Made by a program: the position numbers and the translations under genes. From assembly GCA_934663885.1 (NCBI GenBank), contig CAKUKW010000033.1, forward strand, positions 1-13,545: DNA of 13,545 nucleotides, written 5' to 3'. The notes beneath the pieces were generated by a model. That model worked only from the letters and a program-made list of their open reading frames with translations, made no database searches and was not told where the DNA came from. Shown here piece by piece: positions 7,394 through 13,545 of the stretch. Source of the DNA: an uncultured Tidjanibacter sp. (GTDB lineage: Bacteria; Bacteroidota; Bacteroidia; Bacteroidales; Rikenellaceae). How positions within the stretch are numbered: position 1 is the stretch's first letter; each line of letters begins with the position of its first letter.

Positions 7394-8143
7394 TTGAAAA
7401 AAACAGTAAGCCATATCAAATCCATGGTAGCACTTCTCTTAACGGGAAGTGCTATCGCACTATTGTTCTCCTGCAACTCCAAGCCCAAAAACGAGCCGTT
7501 CAATCCCGAAACCCTGGTTACCATGCGGAGCGATTCGCTTATTATGTCGGAGAGTGTAAACGGTAAGCTGAATTTCGTTATGAGAACGCCTTACATGGAG
7601 CGCTACGAGCTTGCCCGTGAGCCCTATTCAAAGTACCCCCAGGGCATTTACGTCGAAAGCTACAAGGATTCCACGGATGTGATCCAGTCGACGGTCAAGG
7701 CCGATTTCGCCATTTACTACGAAAAGCGGGACGAATGGATGGCATTGGGTAACGTGGTCGCTACCGGAGAAAACGAAAGAACCCTTTACACAGAGCAGCT
7801 TTTCTATAACGTTAAGATGGGGAGGGTCTATTCCAATGTAGAATCCACCGTTATCCAGGGTGAAGATATATTCATAGGCGAGGGATTTGAGTCGGATGAT
7901 AAATTCGAAGACTGGATCTTTAAAAACCTTATAAGCCGTTTTGTCGTCGAGCTCGATCAGGAGCCGGGCGAGGGCGAGCCGGGCGATGATCTACAAAACG
8001 GGGAAGAGACGGGAAACGACACGATTGAAACAGGGGATCTGCCGCAAGGAGAGGAAATACCTTCTCATGCCACCTCACTGCAAAACGCCACGGCCGCAAC
8101 CTTATCTCAAGATCCCGAAACGTTGGACGGCAAAACGGAATGA
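7394..8143 (+). CDS. lptC: LPS-export protein LptC, lipoprotein form
   Basis: LptC passes lipopolysaccharide from the LptB2FG inner-membrane extractor to the LptA bridge on the way to the outer membrane. The 249-residue product begins at TTG 7394: an in-frame TAA at 7382 excludes longer forms, and the first ATG (7424, residue 11) would remove the basic n-region MKKTVSHIK that precedes the hydrophobic core. The core ends in a lipobox LFSC (Cys27), so this is predicted to be a lipoprotein, whereas E. coli LptC keeps a transmembrane anchor. Residues about 40-185 carry the LptC-type beta-jellyroll pattern: MRTPYMERYE, QGIYVESY, strand pairs ending LGNVVATGENERTLYTEQL, and VIQGEDIFIGEGFESD. Residues about 188-249 form a low-complexity acidic Gly/Glu/Asp/Thr tail that lies outside the domain. 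Its stop overlaps the next start (ATGA). Confidence 0.85.
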   Translation: MKKTVSHIKSMVALLLTGSAIALLFSCNSKPKNEPFNPETLVTMRSDSLIMSESVNGKLNFVMRTPYMERYELAREPYSKYPQGIYVESYKDSTDVIQSTVKADFAIYYEKRDEWMALGNVVATGENERTLYTEQLFYNVKMGRVYSNVESTVIQGEDIFIGEGFESDDKFEDWIFKNLISRFVVELDQEPGEGEPGDDLQNGEETGNDTIETGDLPQGEEIPSHATSLQNATAATLSQDPETLDGKTE

Positions 8144-9408
8144 TGATGGGCTCGGTAATCGTCATAATCGTAGTAACGCTGCTGTTATCCGCCTTTTTTT
8201 CGGGAATGGAGATCGCTTTCACCAGCGCCAACAAGCTTAAGCTGGAGATCGACCGGAAGCAAAAAGGTGTGTTCGGCCGCATCGCAAATATCTTCATCAA
8301 AAATCCCGGACAATACATTACCACCATGCTGGTGGGCAACAACATCGTCCTTGTTATCTATTCCCTCTACATGACCATGCTTATTCATGCTGTGGCCGGA
8401 TTATGGGGGATCACTATAGGTACAGGAACAGGAGCGGTCATTCTGGAAACCGTCATTTCCACCATAATAATAATATTTATCGGGGAATATACGCCCAAGG
8501 CCCTCGTCAAACTCAAGCCCAACGCATTCCTGAAAACTTTCGCCATACCCGTTTTCCTTATGTATATCATACTTTATCCTATCGCTAAGTTCTCCACATG
8601 GCTTTCGTACGGATTAATGCGTATGGTGGGAATAAAAGTCAGGAAGGGGGAGCAGTTGAAGGGTTTCGAAAAAGTAGACCTGGAAAACCTGCTGGAAGAA
8701 AATACTGTTGAAACGCAGGAGCAGAAAGAGAATGAGATAAAAATATTCCAGAATGCGCTCGATTTCGCCGATCTGAGGGTACGTGACTGCATGGTGCCCC
8801 GCATAGACGTGGAAGCCGTTGACGTAGACAGTACCCTGGAAGAAATCACGCACAGGTTCATAGAGAGCCAGTATTCTAGAATATTCGTATGGAAAGGCTC
8901 TATCGACAACATAGTAGGTTATATTAATATCAAGGATTTGTTCCGGAATCCCAAGAAGATAGGCGATTGCCTGATTCCCGTCAGGTATGTGACCGAGACC
9001 ATGCATGTGGAAAAGCTGCTGGAAGAATTCACGAAGAACAGGATATCCGTGGCCGTGGTAATAGACGAGTTCGGTGGTACGGCGGGCATTATTTCGCTCG
9101 AAGATATCCTCGAAGAGATATTCGGGGAAATAGACGACGAACATGACACGCCCGACATGGTAGAAAAGGAGGTCGGTGAAAACGAATGGGTGTTCTCCAC
9201 GCGACTGGAAGTAGATTACCTGAATGAAAAATACGGTATCGATATAGAAGAATCCGACGAATACGATACCCTGGCAGGTTTTATAATTTTCCATGAGAAT
9301 GGTATCCCGGCGGCCGGCTCCACCGTAATTATAGGCAACAAACAGATCCGGATACTTAAATCGTCCTCATCCAGGCTTGAACTGGTAAAGGTTAAGATCA
9401 CCCATTGA
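8140..9408 (+). CDS. CNNM/CorC-type membrane protein with CBS pair (hemolysin family)
   Basis: The 422-residue product is an inner-membrane protein of the DUF21-CBS-CorC_HlyC architecture. Members are linked to magnesium or cobalt efflux (CorB/CorC, CNNM) and, in gliding Bacteroidota, to GldE; older databases call them hemolysins. The DUF21 region (residues about 1-190) has four hydrophobic segments, near 4-22, 58-80, 92-113 and 130-155, with the signatures FFSGMEIAFTSANKLKLE and GEYTPKAL. The CBS pair follows at about 205-330 (VRDCMVPRIDVEAVDVDSTL; VVIDEFGGTAGIISLEDILE, then EIFGEIDDEHD). The C-terminal CorC_HlyC domain runs from about 345 to 420. ATG 8140 overlaps the lptC stop by 4 nt; two further in-frame ATGs follow at once (8143, 8146). 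No gliding gene is visible nearby, so GldE identity is not supported here. Confidence 0.9.
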   Translation: MMMGSVIVIIVVTLLLSAFFSGMEIAFTSANKLKLEIDRKQKGVFGRIANIFIKNPGQYITTMLVGNNIVLVIYSLYMTMLIHAVAGLWGITIGTGTGAVILETVISTIIIIFIGEYTPKALVKLKPNAFLKTFAIPVFLMYIILYPIAKFSTWLSYGLMRMVGIKVRKGEQLKGFEKVDLENLLEENTVETQEQKENEIKIFQNALDFADLRVRDCMVPRIDVEAVDVDSTLEEITHRFIESQYSRIFVWKGSIDNIVGYINIKDLFRNPKKIGDCLIPVRYVTETMHVEKLLEEFTKNRISVAVVIDEFGGTAGIISLEDILEEIFGEIDDEHDTPDMVEKEVGENEWVFSTRLEVDYLNEKYGIDIEESDEYDTLAGFIIFHENGIPAAGSTVIIGNKQIRILKSSSSRLELVKVKITH

Positions 9409-9524
9409 CGGAGGCTCCCATACAGCGGTTTAAAGCAATAGAACGTCCTAAATCAAGACCGGTTACCGTAAAAATTCCTGAATGGCCGGAAAATAGTGAT
9501 TTTTTAGGTGCCGCAAAGGTATAA
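9405..9524 (+). CDS. Possible 39-residue small protein (TTG start)
   Basis: A TTG at 9405-9407 overlaps the TGA of the CNNM gene (TTGA) and opens a frame of 39 codons to TAA at 9522-9524. An in-frame TAA at 9393-9395 means TTG is the only usable start. The peptide is basic and proline-containing (AIERPKSRPVTVKIPEWPEN, then SDFLGAAKV) with no membrane segment. The overlap and the sense-like composition argue for a coupled small protein. The rare start codon, the short length and the absence of any recognised family argue for chance. It could also be the remnant of a longer gene. I do not recognise it. Confidence 0.25.
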   Translation: MTEAPIQRFKAIERPKSRPVTVKIPEWPENSDFLGAAKV

Positions 9525-9548
9525 AAATCATAAAAATCATTATCTTTG
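9521..9548 (+). promoter_or_regulatory. Candidate promoter of the ppiD-like gene, with a 9-bp tandem repeat
   Basis: TATCTTTG at 9541-9548 is an exact TAnnTTTG -7 box. Just upstream, ATAAAAATC is repeated directly (9521-9529 and 9530-9538), ending two bases before the box, so the repeat fills the usual spacer. No good TTTG -33 element is visible. The leader to ATG 9645 would be about 90 nt and is A-rich, as is usual before Bacteroidota start codons. Confidence 0.5.
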
Positions 9549-9644
9549 AAGCCGTTTTTATCGTGGGGCGAAACAGCAATAATACGTCCCGGAAGATAAG
9601 GCTACTCACCGAAACAAATAAAAATAAGATAAAAGATAACGATT

Positions 9645-11696
9645 ATGCCAAGTTTAAACACTCTGAGAACCAAGGGTGGCGTCATAGTCACCATTGTGAT
9701 TTTTATAGCCCTCATCGCATTCCTCGTAGGAGACATCAGCGGACTTTTCAACCCTAACAAACTGAAAGTAGGGGAGATTAACGGGAAAGACATCGACTAC
9801 AGCGAATTCCTCTCTGAATCCGATTACATAGGTACGATATTCAAGATGATGTCGGGCCACGATGCAGTTTCCGCCCAGGAGCAGGAAACTATTTACAATA
9901 ACGCGTGGGACGAACTGACGATGAAATATTCCTATCGTCCGGGATTCGAGAAAGTAGGACTTACCATAGGTAATGCCGAACAGGTAGATATGCTTAACGG
10001 TGTCAACCTGTCTCCGGTAATCACTTCGGCGTTCGTCAATCCCAACACCGGGATGTACGATGCGGAAATGATGAAGATGTTCCTGCAGCAGGTCAGCGTC
10101 AACCCCGCCAACGAGGCGATATGGAATTATCTCAAGTCTCAGATGTACAACAACCGCATAACTTCGAAATTCATGGCTCTCGTATCGAACGGTATGTTCG
10201 TCACAGACATGGAAGTGGAGGATGGCCTCGGAATGTTTAATAACCGTTACGACGCCAAGGTCGTTACGCAAAATTACACCTCCATTGCGGATTCGCTGGT
10301 AAATATATCGGCGGCTGAAATAAAGAATTATTATAACAGCCACAAAGAGTCTTTCAAGAGGACGGAGTCGCGGGATATGGAATATGTAGTATTCGACGTC
10401 GTACCTTCCGCGGAAGATTATGCAAAAGCAAAAACAGAGGTCGACAGACTTGCTGAAGAGCTTGCGGTTACCATGACGCCCATGCAATATGCTACCCTGA
10501 ACTCGCAGGGAAGGCCCGATACCCGATTTTATAAAGAATCCGAGCTCAGTGCCGAGCTCGCCGATATAGCTTTCGGACGTAACGCAGGTACGGTATACGG
10601 CCCCGTTCTGGCAGGCGATACTTACACTGTATCGCGCCTTGTCGAAACAAGGATGATGCCCGACAGCCTCGGCGCAAAACATATCCTTCTCCGTGCAGAC
10701 GAAAAGGAGCTTGCTGACAGTCTGGTACGTGTTATCCGCGGGGGCTCTGACTTTGCCACACTCGCGCTGGAATATTCGGAAGACCAGTCCGTAGTAACCA
10801 ACAGCGGCGATTTGGGACGTTTCAATCCCGACGTCATGATCCCTGAATTCAGCAACGGTTTGATGAGCCACAGGCAGGGTGAAGTGTTCACGGTTGAAAC
10901 CCCCTACGGTATACATGTCACTCAGCTTACATTCCGCTCGCCCGACGTACGCAAAGCGCAGATCGCTACCATCACTTATAAGGTAGATCCGAGCGACGTC
11001 ACGATGCAGATGGCTTACCAGCGTGCCAGCAACCTTATAACCAATGCCGGTGGTACGGTAGCCGGTTTCCGCGAAGCTGCCAGCCAGGAAGCCACTCCGA
11101 GGCGTAACGTTCACCTGACGAATACGGATCGTTCGGTTAGCGGTTTCGAAAACTCCAGGGAGCTCGTACGTTGGGTCTTCAACGGTAAAGAAGGTGAGGT
11201 ATCCAGCATTATAGAGCTCGACGGCGATTATGTCGTAGCTGCCATCACGAAGGTAAACAAGGGTGGCTACCCTGCGATAGAAGATATTACTCCTGAAATC
11301 CGTACTGTTCTTGTAAAGGAAGCTAAGGGCAAAATGATAGCTGACAGGATGAAAGGTGAATCGCTGCAGGCTATAGCCTCCAACATTGGAAGCGAAATAC
11401 AGACTGCGGCCGACATAGATCCCAATTCCTTCTATGCAGCTCCTGTCGGCATGGACCTCAAGTTTATCGGAGCGGTAACTGCTGTCGAGAGCGGTAGAAT
11501 ATCAAAACCAGTAACAGGAAACATGGGAGTGCACATATTCGAAGTAGCCGAAGTCAAGCCTGCGTTAACGGAGACGAGCGCAGCCGATGAAAAACTCAAG
11601 ATAGAATCCATGAATAATTACTATCTGACCGAACGTACTTTCCAGGCTCTTACCCAGGAAAGCAATATGCAGGATATGCGCGTCAGGTATTTTTAG
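9645..11696 (+). CDS. ppiD: PpiD-like membrane-anchored peptidyl-prolyl isomerase
   Basis: This is a periplasmic foldase of the SurA/PpiD (parvulin) family that assists folding of exported and outer-membrane proteins. The 683-residue product has a short cytoplasmic start (MPSLNTLRTKGG), one transmembrane helix (about 12-31, VIVTIVIFIALIAFLVGDIS), then a SurA_N-type chaperone region to about 220 (KVGEINGKDIDYSEF). A well-conserved parvulin domain lies at about 343-432: GAKHILLRAD, GGSDFATLALEYSEDQSV, NSGDLGRF, IPEF, and ETPYGIHVTQL. Regions on either side (about 222-335 and 435-560) look like degenerate copies with GxVYGPVLAGDTYTVSRL- and GEVSSIIELDGDYVVAAITK-type endings. ATG 9645 gives the expected short n-region. 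It is probably a monocistronic unit with the promoter-like site at 9541 and the terminator at 11721. Family membership is secure; choosing PpiD rather than another SurA-like name rests on the single N-terminal membrane anchor. Confidence 0.88.
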   Translation: MPSLNTLRTKGGVIVTIVIFIALIAFLVGDISGLFNPNKLKVGEINGKDIDYSEFLSESDYIGTIFKMMSGHDAVSAQEQETIYNNAWDELTMKYSYRPGFEKVGLTIGNAEQVDMLNGVNLSPVITSAFVNPNTGMYDAEMMKMFLQQVSVNPANEAIWNYLKSQMYNNRITSKFMALVSNGMFVTDMEVEDGLGMFNNRYDAKVVTQNYTSIADSLVNISAAEIKNYYNSHKESFKRTESRDMEYVVFDVVPSAEDYAKAKTEVDRLAEELAVTMTPMQYATLNSQGRPDTRFYKESELSAELADIAFGRNAGTVYGPVLAGDTYTVSRLVETRMMPDSLGAKHILLRADEKELADSLVRVIRGGSDFATLALEYSEDQSVVTNSGDLGRFNPDVMIPEFSNGLMSHRQGEVFTVETPYGIHVTQLTFRSPDVRKAQIATITYKVDPSDVTMQMAYQRASNLITNAGGTVAGFREAASQEATPRRNVHLTNTDRSVSGFENSRELVRWVFNGKEGEVSSIIELDGDYVVAAITKVNKGGYPAIEDITPEIRTVLVKEAKGKMIADRMKGESLQAIASNIGSEIQTAADIDPNSFYAAPVGMDLKFIGAVTAVESGRISKPVTGNMGVHIFEVAEVKPALTETSAADEKLKIESMNNYYLTERTFQALTQESNMQDMRVRYF

Positions 11697-11720
11697 CATA
11701 TAACAGAATACAATTTATAT

Positions 11721-11754
11721 AAAAGCCACCCAATAAGGGTGGCTTTTTATTTTC
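11721..11754 (+). terminator. Strong intrinsic terminator after the ppiD-like gene
   Basis: A perfect 11-bp stem, AAAAGCCACCC (11721-11731) with GGGTGGCTTTT (11737-11747), closes an AATAA loop and runs into TTTTTATTTT. It lies 24 nt after the ppiD stop. The A-rich left arm also allows some function on the opposite strand, but no convergent gene is present. Confidence 0.9.
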
Positions 11755-11848
11755 CCAATGTGAAATGAAAAAGAGTTTGACATACCCTAAAAAACGCGGC
11801 GTTCCATATTTTTGTGTTTTATTTAATCCAGATCAGGTAAAAATTATG

Positions 11849-11856
11849 TATATTTG
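11849..11856 (+). promoter_or_regulatory. Candidate -7 box upstream of the lipoprotein gene
   Basis: TATATTTG is an exact TAnnTTTG match in an AT-rich stretch after the terminator. The best -33 candidate is TTTA at 11822-11825, 23 nt upstream, which is rather far. A start near 11863 would give a leader of about 130 nt before ATG 11993. In the rest of the 296-nt gap (11697-11992) I see only the terminator and AT-rich sequence. Confidence 0.4.
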
Positions 11857-11992
11857 ATATATTACATATCGTGACAAACTAATATTCTGTTAATTAGCGG
11901 AAAAAAGTTGTCCATTATGCAACACCCCATGCAGTTCCGAACTTACTGATAACCTTTTTCTATATTAATGTAGAAATTAAAAAATTGGAGCT

Positions 11993-13545
11993 ATGCTAAA
12001 AAAATCTGTTTACTTCGGTATCTGCATGCTTTTAATTGCATGCATGGCAGGGTGTGACCGCGAAGGAAATATTCCGGAGCCGGAAGACTATACCCTGACC
12101 AAAGGTTTCGCCACTATCGACGAAGGTGAAACCTTTCCTGTCATCACTCTCTCCCTTACCAACACCCAGGGGGAAAATCCTGAAGAATTTACGGCTCCGG
12201 GGGCATTCATCAACCTGATCCTCATTGCAGATGTGCCTGCCGGACAGGCTGTCATTCCGGCCAAAAACTATTTGTACTCTGCTGAAACAGACATGGAAAA
12301 CACGATTGTCCGCGGCGTGAAAAGCTATTACGCCATTTTCGAATCGCAGGGCAAGAGGGAATATATCCTCACCGGAGGCAATATTACCGTCAGCGAGGCC
12401 GACGGCGTATATACCGTCGGCGGACTGCTGCTTTCGGGCGAAAAAGAGTTCGAAGTAGTTTTCACGGGCACGATTGCTGTCCGAGATAACCGCGAACCGA
12501 TAGGGCCGGATGACGAACTCGCCGAATTCACTGAGGCTACGGTCAGCTACAATAACAGGTACCTCGATGAGAATACGGCAGGATCGCTCTTCAACTACGT
12601 GGTGACCCTGAGCAATGCCGCCGGTCAGAAGCTCAACGTGGAACTCGTCGCTCCCACCCAAAAATCGGGATACTACAATATTTTTGCGGGCGGAGATTAT
12701 GCGTATACTAACGGGGGCCTTCCGGCCGACATCGCCCTTATCGCTGGCGATAATTCCACGTACACCGTTCTGGACGGCACCGATTATACTATCACAGGCG
12801 GCAGCATCAATATTAAGTCAAAAACCCTCGATGCTGACCCGACCGGTTATGTCGGAAGGGAGTACACAATAACGGGAGATCTTGAAAGCAGTGCCGCCGG
12901 TAAATTTAAAGTCAAGTACACCGGCATCCTCCCTATAGAAAAAGCTACCCTAAAACTGGAATGGGAAGAGACCGACCTGCAGGGCCAATACTGGACTTTC
13001 AGCTCCTATGAATATTATACGAAACTGGTCAACGGGCCCGCCGGGGAATGGGATGGCATCCTGGGAATAGGCGAACAGCTTATCCTGATGTTCACCACCC
13101 CGCTGAACAGGTATTACGAATATTTCCCGATAGCCGCCGGAAAATACGAAGTCGACTGGGAAGACTTTACGCCTTATCACATCCTTGCCAACGATTACGT
13201 CTCGGACTGCGGCGTGTATTTTACGCGCAGCGACGGTTACGGCACGATGCAGACGATAAAGGACGGGTTCATGGACGTCGAGTCGTCGGGAACCGAACCG
13301 CCTTACGCCCTTAAAATGTCAGGAGAATTCGAAACGGAGGTCATTTACGAAAGGGACCGCAATGGAAATATAAAGGAAAAGTATTTCACCGAGAAGGAGG
13401 GCCACAAGATGACAATTAACTTCGAGTATGACGGCACCAATAACGGGGCGCACTACGTCACGCGCAACACTACCCATCCGAGCTCCAATATTACCGAAAA
13501 CCGCAACCACACGTTTACCATCGGCGGCATGGACTGGTGCGGCTC
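11993..13545 (+). CDS. Modular surface-type lipoprotein, function unknown (partial, runs off the right edge)
   Basis: The frame from ATG 11993 is open to the window edge (517 full codons) and is preceded by GGAG at 11987-11990. The N-terminus is a lipoprotein signal peptide (MLKKSVYFGICMLLIACMAG then Cys21). Both LIAC (Cys17) and MAGC (Cys21) could serve as lipobox. The mature protein is acidic and beta-rich and appears to hold three similar modules, at residues about 32-165, 172-318 and 320-485. Each runs through a strand region, a loop with small and aromatic residues (YYNIFAGGDYAYTNGG in module 2), a central ITGGSINI-like strand, and a closing pattern such as YTITGDLESSAAGKFKVKYTG. This module type is common in Bacteroidales surface lipoproteins, as I recall; I cannot name a family with certainty. 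No enzymatic motif is visible. It is a separate transcription unit from the ppiD-like gene. Confidence 0.8.
   Translation, partial: MLKKSVYFGICMLLIACMAGCDREGNIPEPEDYTLTKGFATIDEGETFPVITLSLTNTQGENPEEFTAPGAFINLILIADVPAGQAVIPAKNYLYSAETDMENTIVRGVKSYYAIFESQGKREYILTGGNITVSEADGVYTVGGLLLSGEKEFEVVFTGTIAVRDNREPIGPDDELAEFTEATVSYNNRYLDENTAGSLFNYVVTLSNAAGQKLNVELVAPTQKSGYYNIFAGGDYAYTNGGLPADIALIAGDNSTYTVLDGTDYTITGGSINIKSKTLDADPTGYVGREYTITGDLESSAAGKFKVKYTGILPIEKATLKLEWEETDLQGQYWTFSSYEYYTKLVNGPAGEWDGILGIGEQLILMFTTPLNRYYEYFPIAAGKYEVDWEDFTPYHILANDYVSDCGVYFTRSDGYGTMQTIKDGFMDVESSGTEPPYALKMSGEFETEVIYERDRNGNIKEKYFTEKEGHKMTINFEYDGTNNGAHYVTRNTTHPSSNITENRNHTFTIGGMDWCG

Noticed and set aside
8614..9294. 226-codon - strand frame opposite the CNNM/CBS gene
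   Set aside because: It is antisense to a gene with clear DUF21, CBS and CorC_HlyC signatures, and the translation shows no family features.
9563..9757. 64-codon + frame starting in the ppiD leader
   Set aside because: It begins in A-rich leader sequence and overlaps the first 113 bases of the ppiD-like gene in another frame. The Lys/Asn/His-rich translation is noise-like.
9654..11114. 486-codon open frame on the - strand inside the ppiD-like gene
   Set aside because: It lies wholly opposite a well-supported gene with clear domains. Its translation is rich in His, Arg, Tyr and Val with no recognisable motif, signal or membrane pattern, as expected from the complement of biased codons. Length alone is not enough.
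11917..11949. 10-codon mini-ORF (ATG to TGA) in the lipoprotein leader
   Set aside because: It has no ribosome-binding signal and no run of a particular amino acid or attenuator hairpin that would suggest a leader peptide.
12032..12661. 209-codon - strand frame opposite the lipoprotein gene
   Set aside because: The + strand frame runs open from a lipoprotein signal peptide for more than 500 codons; the antisense frame is its shadow.
1..13545. Search for defence, toxin-antitoxin, CRISPR, phage or transposon content
   Set aside because: The genes are housekeeping and envelope genes in one direction. There are no regular spaced repeats, transposase or integrase motifs, or abrupt change in composition apart from AT-rich intergenic parts.

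Overview
The window looks like a chromosomal core region of a Bacteroidota bacterium, probably order Bacteroidales. A Rikenellaceae/Alistipes-like source is possible, but that is an impression and not a demonstrated placement. Three things point to the phylum: the gene content (type III pantothenate kinase next to an uncharacterised outer-membrane barrel, a TPR protein, a lipoprotein-type LptC, a CBS-domain CNNM/hemolysin-family protein and a PpiD-like foldase); TAnnTTTG-type -7 promoter boxes in place of sigma70 boxes; and A-rich, weakly Shine-Dalgarno translation starts. Base composition is near 50% GC with frequent AGG and ATA codons. All genes read left to right.

Layout. Bases 1-122 are the 3' end of an unrecognised gene, closed by tandem stops. 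Bases about 123-393 are a hairpin-rich intergenic region that looks like a dispersed repeat element and would form the leader of the next gene. Bases 394-3753 encode the transcription-repair coupling factor Mfd. Bases 3851-9408 carry a tight co-directional cluster: coaX, an outer-membrane beta-barrel protein (17-nt overlap with coaX), a secreted TPR protein with its own candidate promoter, lptC (TTG start), and a CNNM/CorC-type membrane protein (ATGA overlap with lptC). A possible 39-codon ORF overlaps the end of the CNNM gene. After a short AT-rich promoter region comes a PpiD-like membrane-anchored peptidyl-prolyl isomerase (9645-11696), closed by a strong intrinsic terminator. A separate unit then starts at 11993 with a modular, probably surface-exposed lipoprotein that runs off the right edge.

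How the genes fit together. Most of the 3.8-11.7 kb block concerns the cell envelope: LPS transport (LptC), an outer-membrane barrel, a periplasmic TPR protein, an inner-membrane ion-transport or quality-control protein, and a periplasmic foldase that helps fold outer-membrane proteins. CoaX (coenzyme A synthesis) and Mfd (DNA repair) are housekeeping genes next to it. The functional link of the barrel and TPR proteins to LPS transport is inference from position only.

I found no tRNA, rRNA, CRISPR array, insertion sequence, phage gene, toxin-antitoxin or defence system. I do not see a convincing new biological system. The points most worth a second look are the structured repeat-like leader of mfd, the uncharacterised barrel/TPR pair inside the lptC cluster, the three-module lipoprotein at the right edge, the TTG-started lptC with its acidic tail, and the possible small ORF after the CNNM gene.
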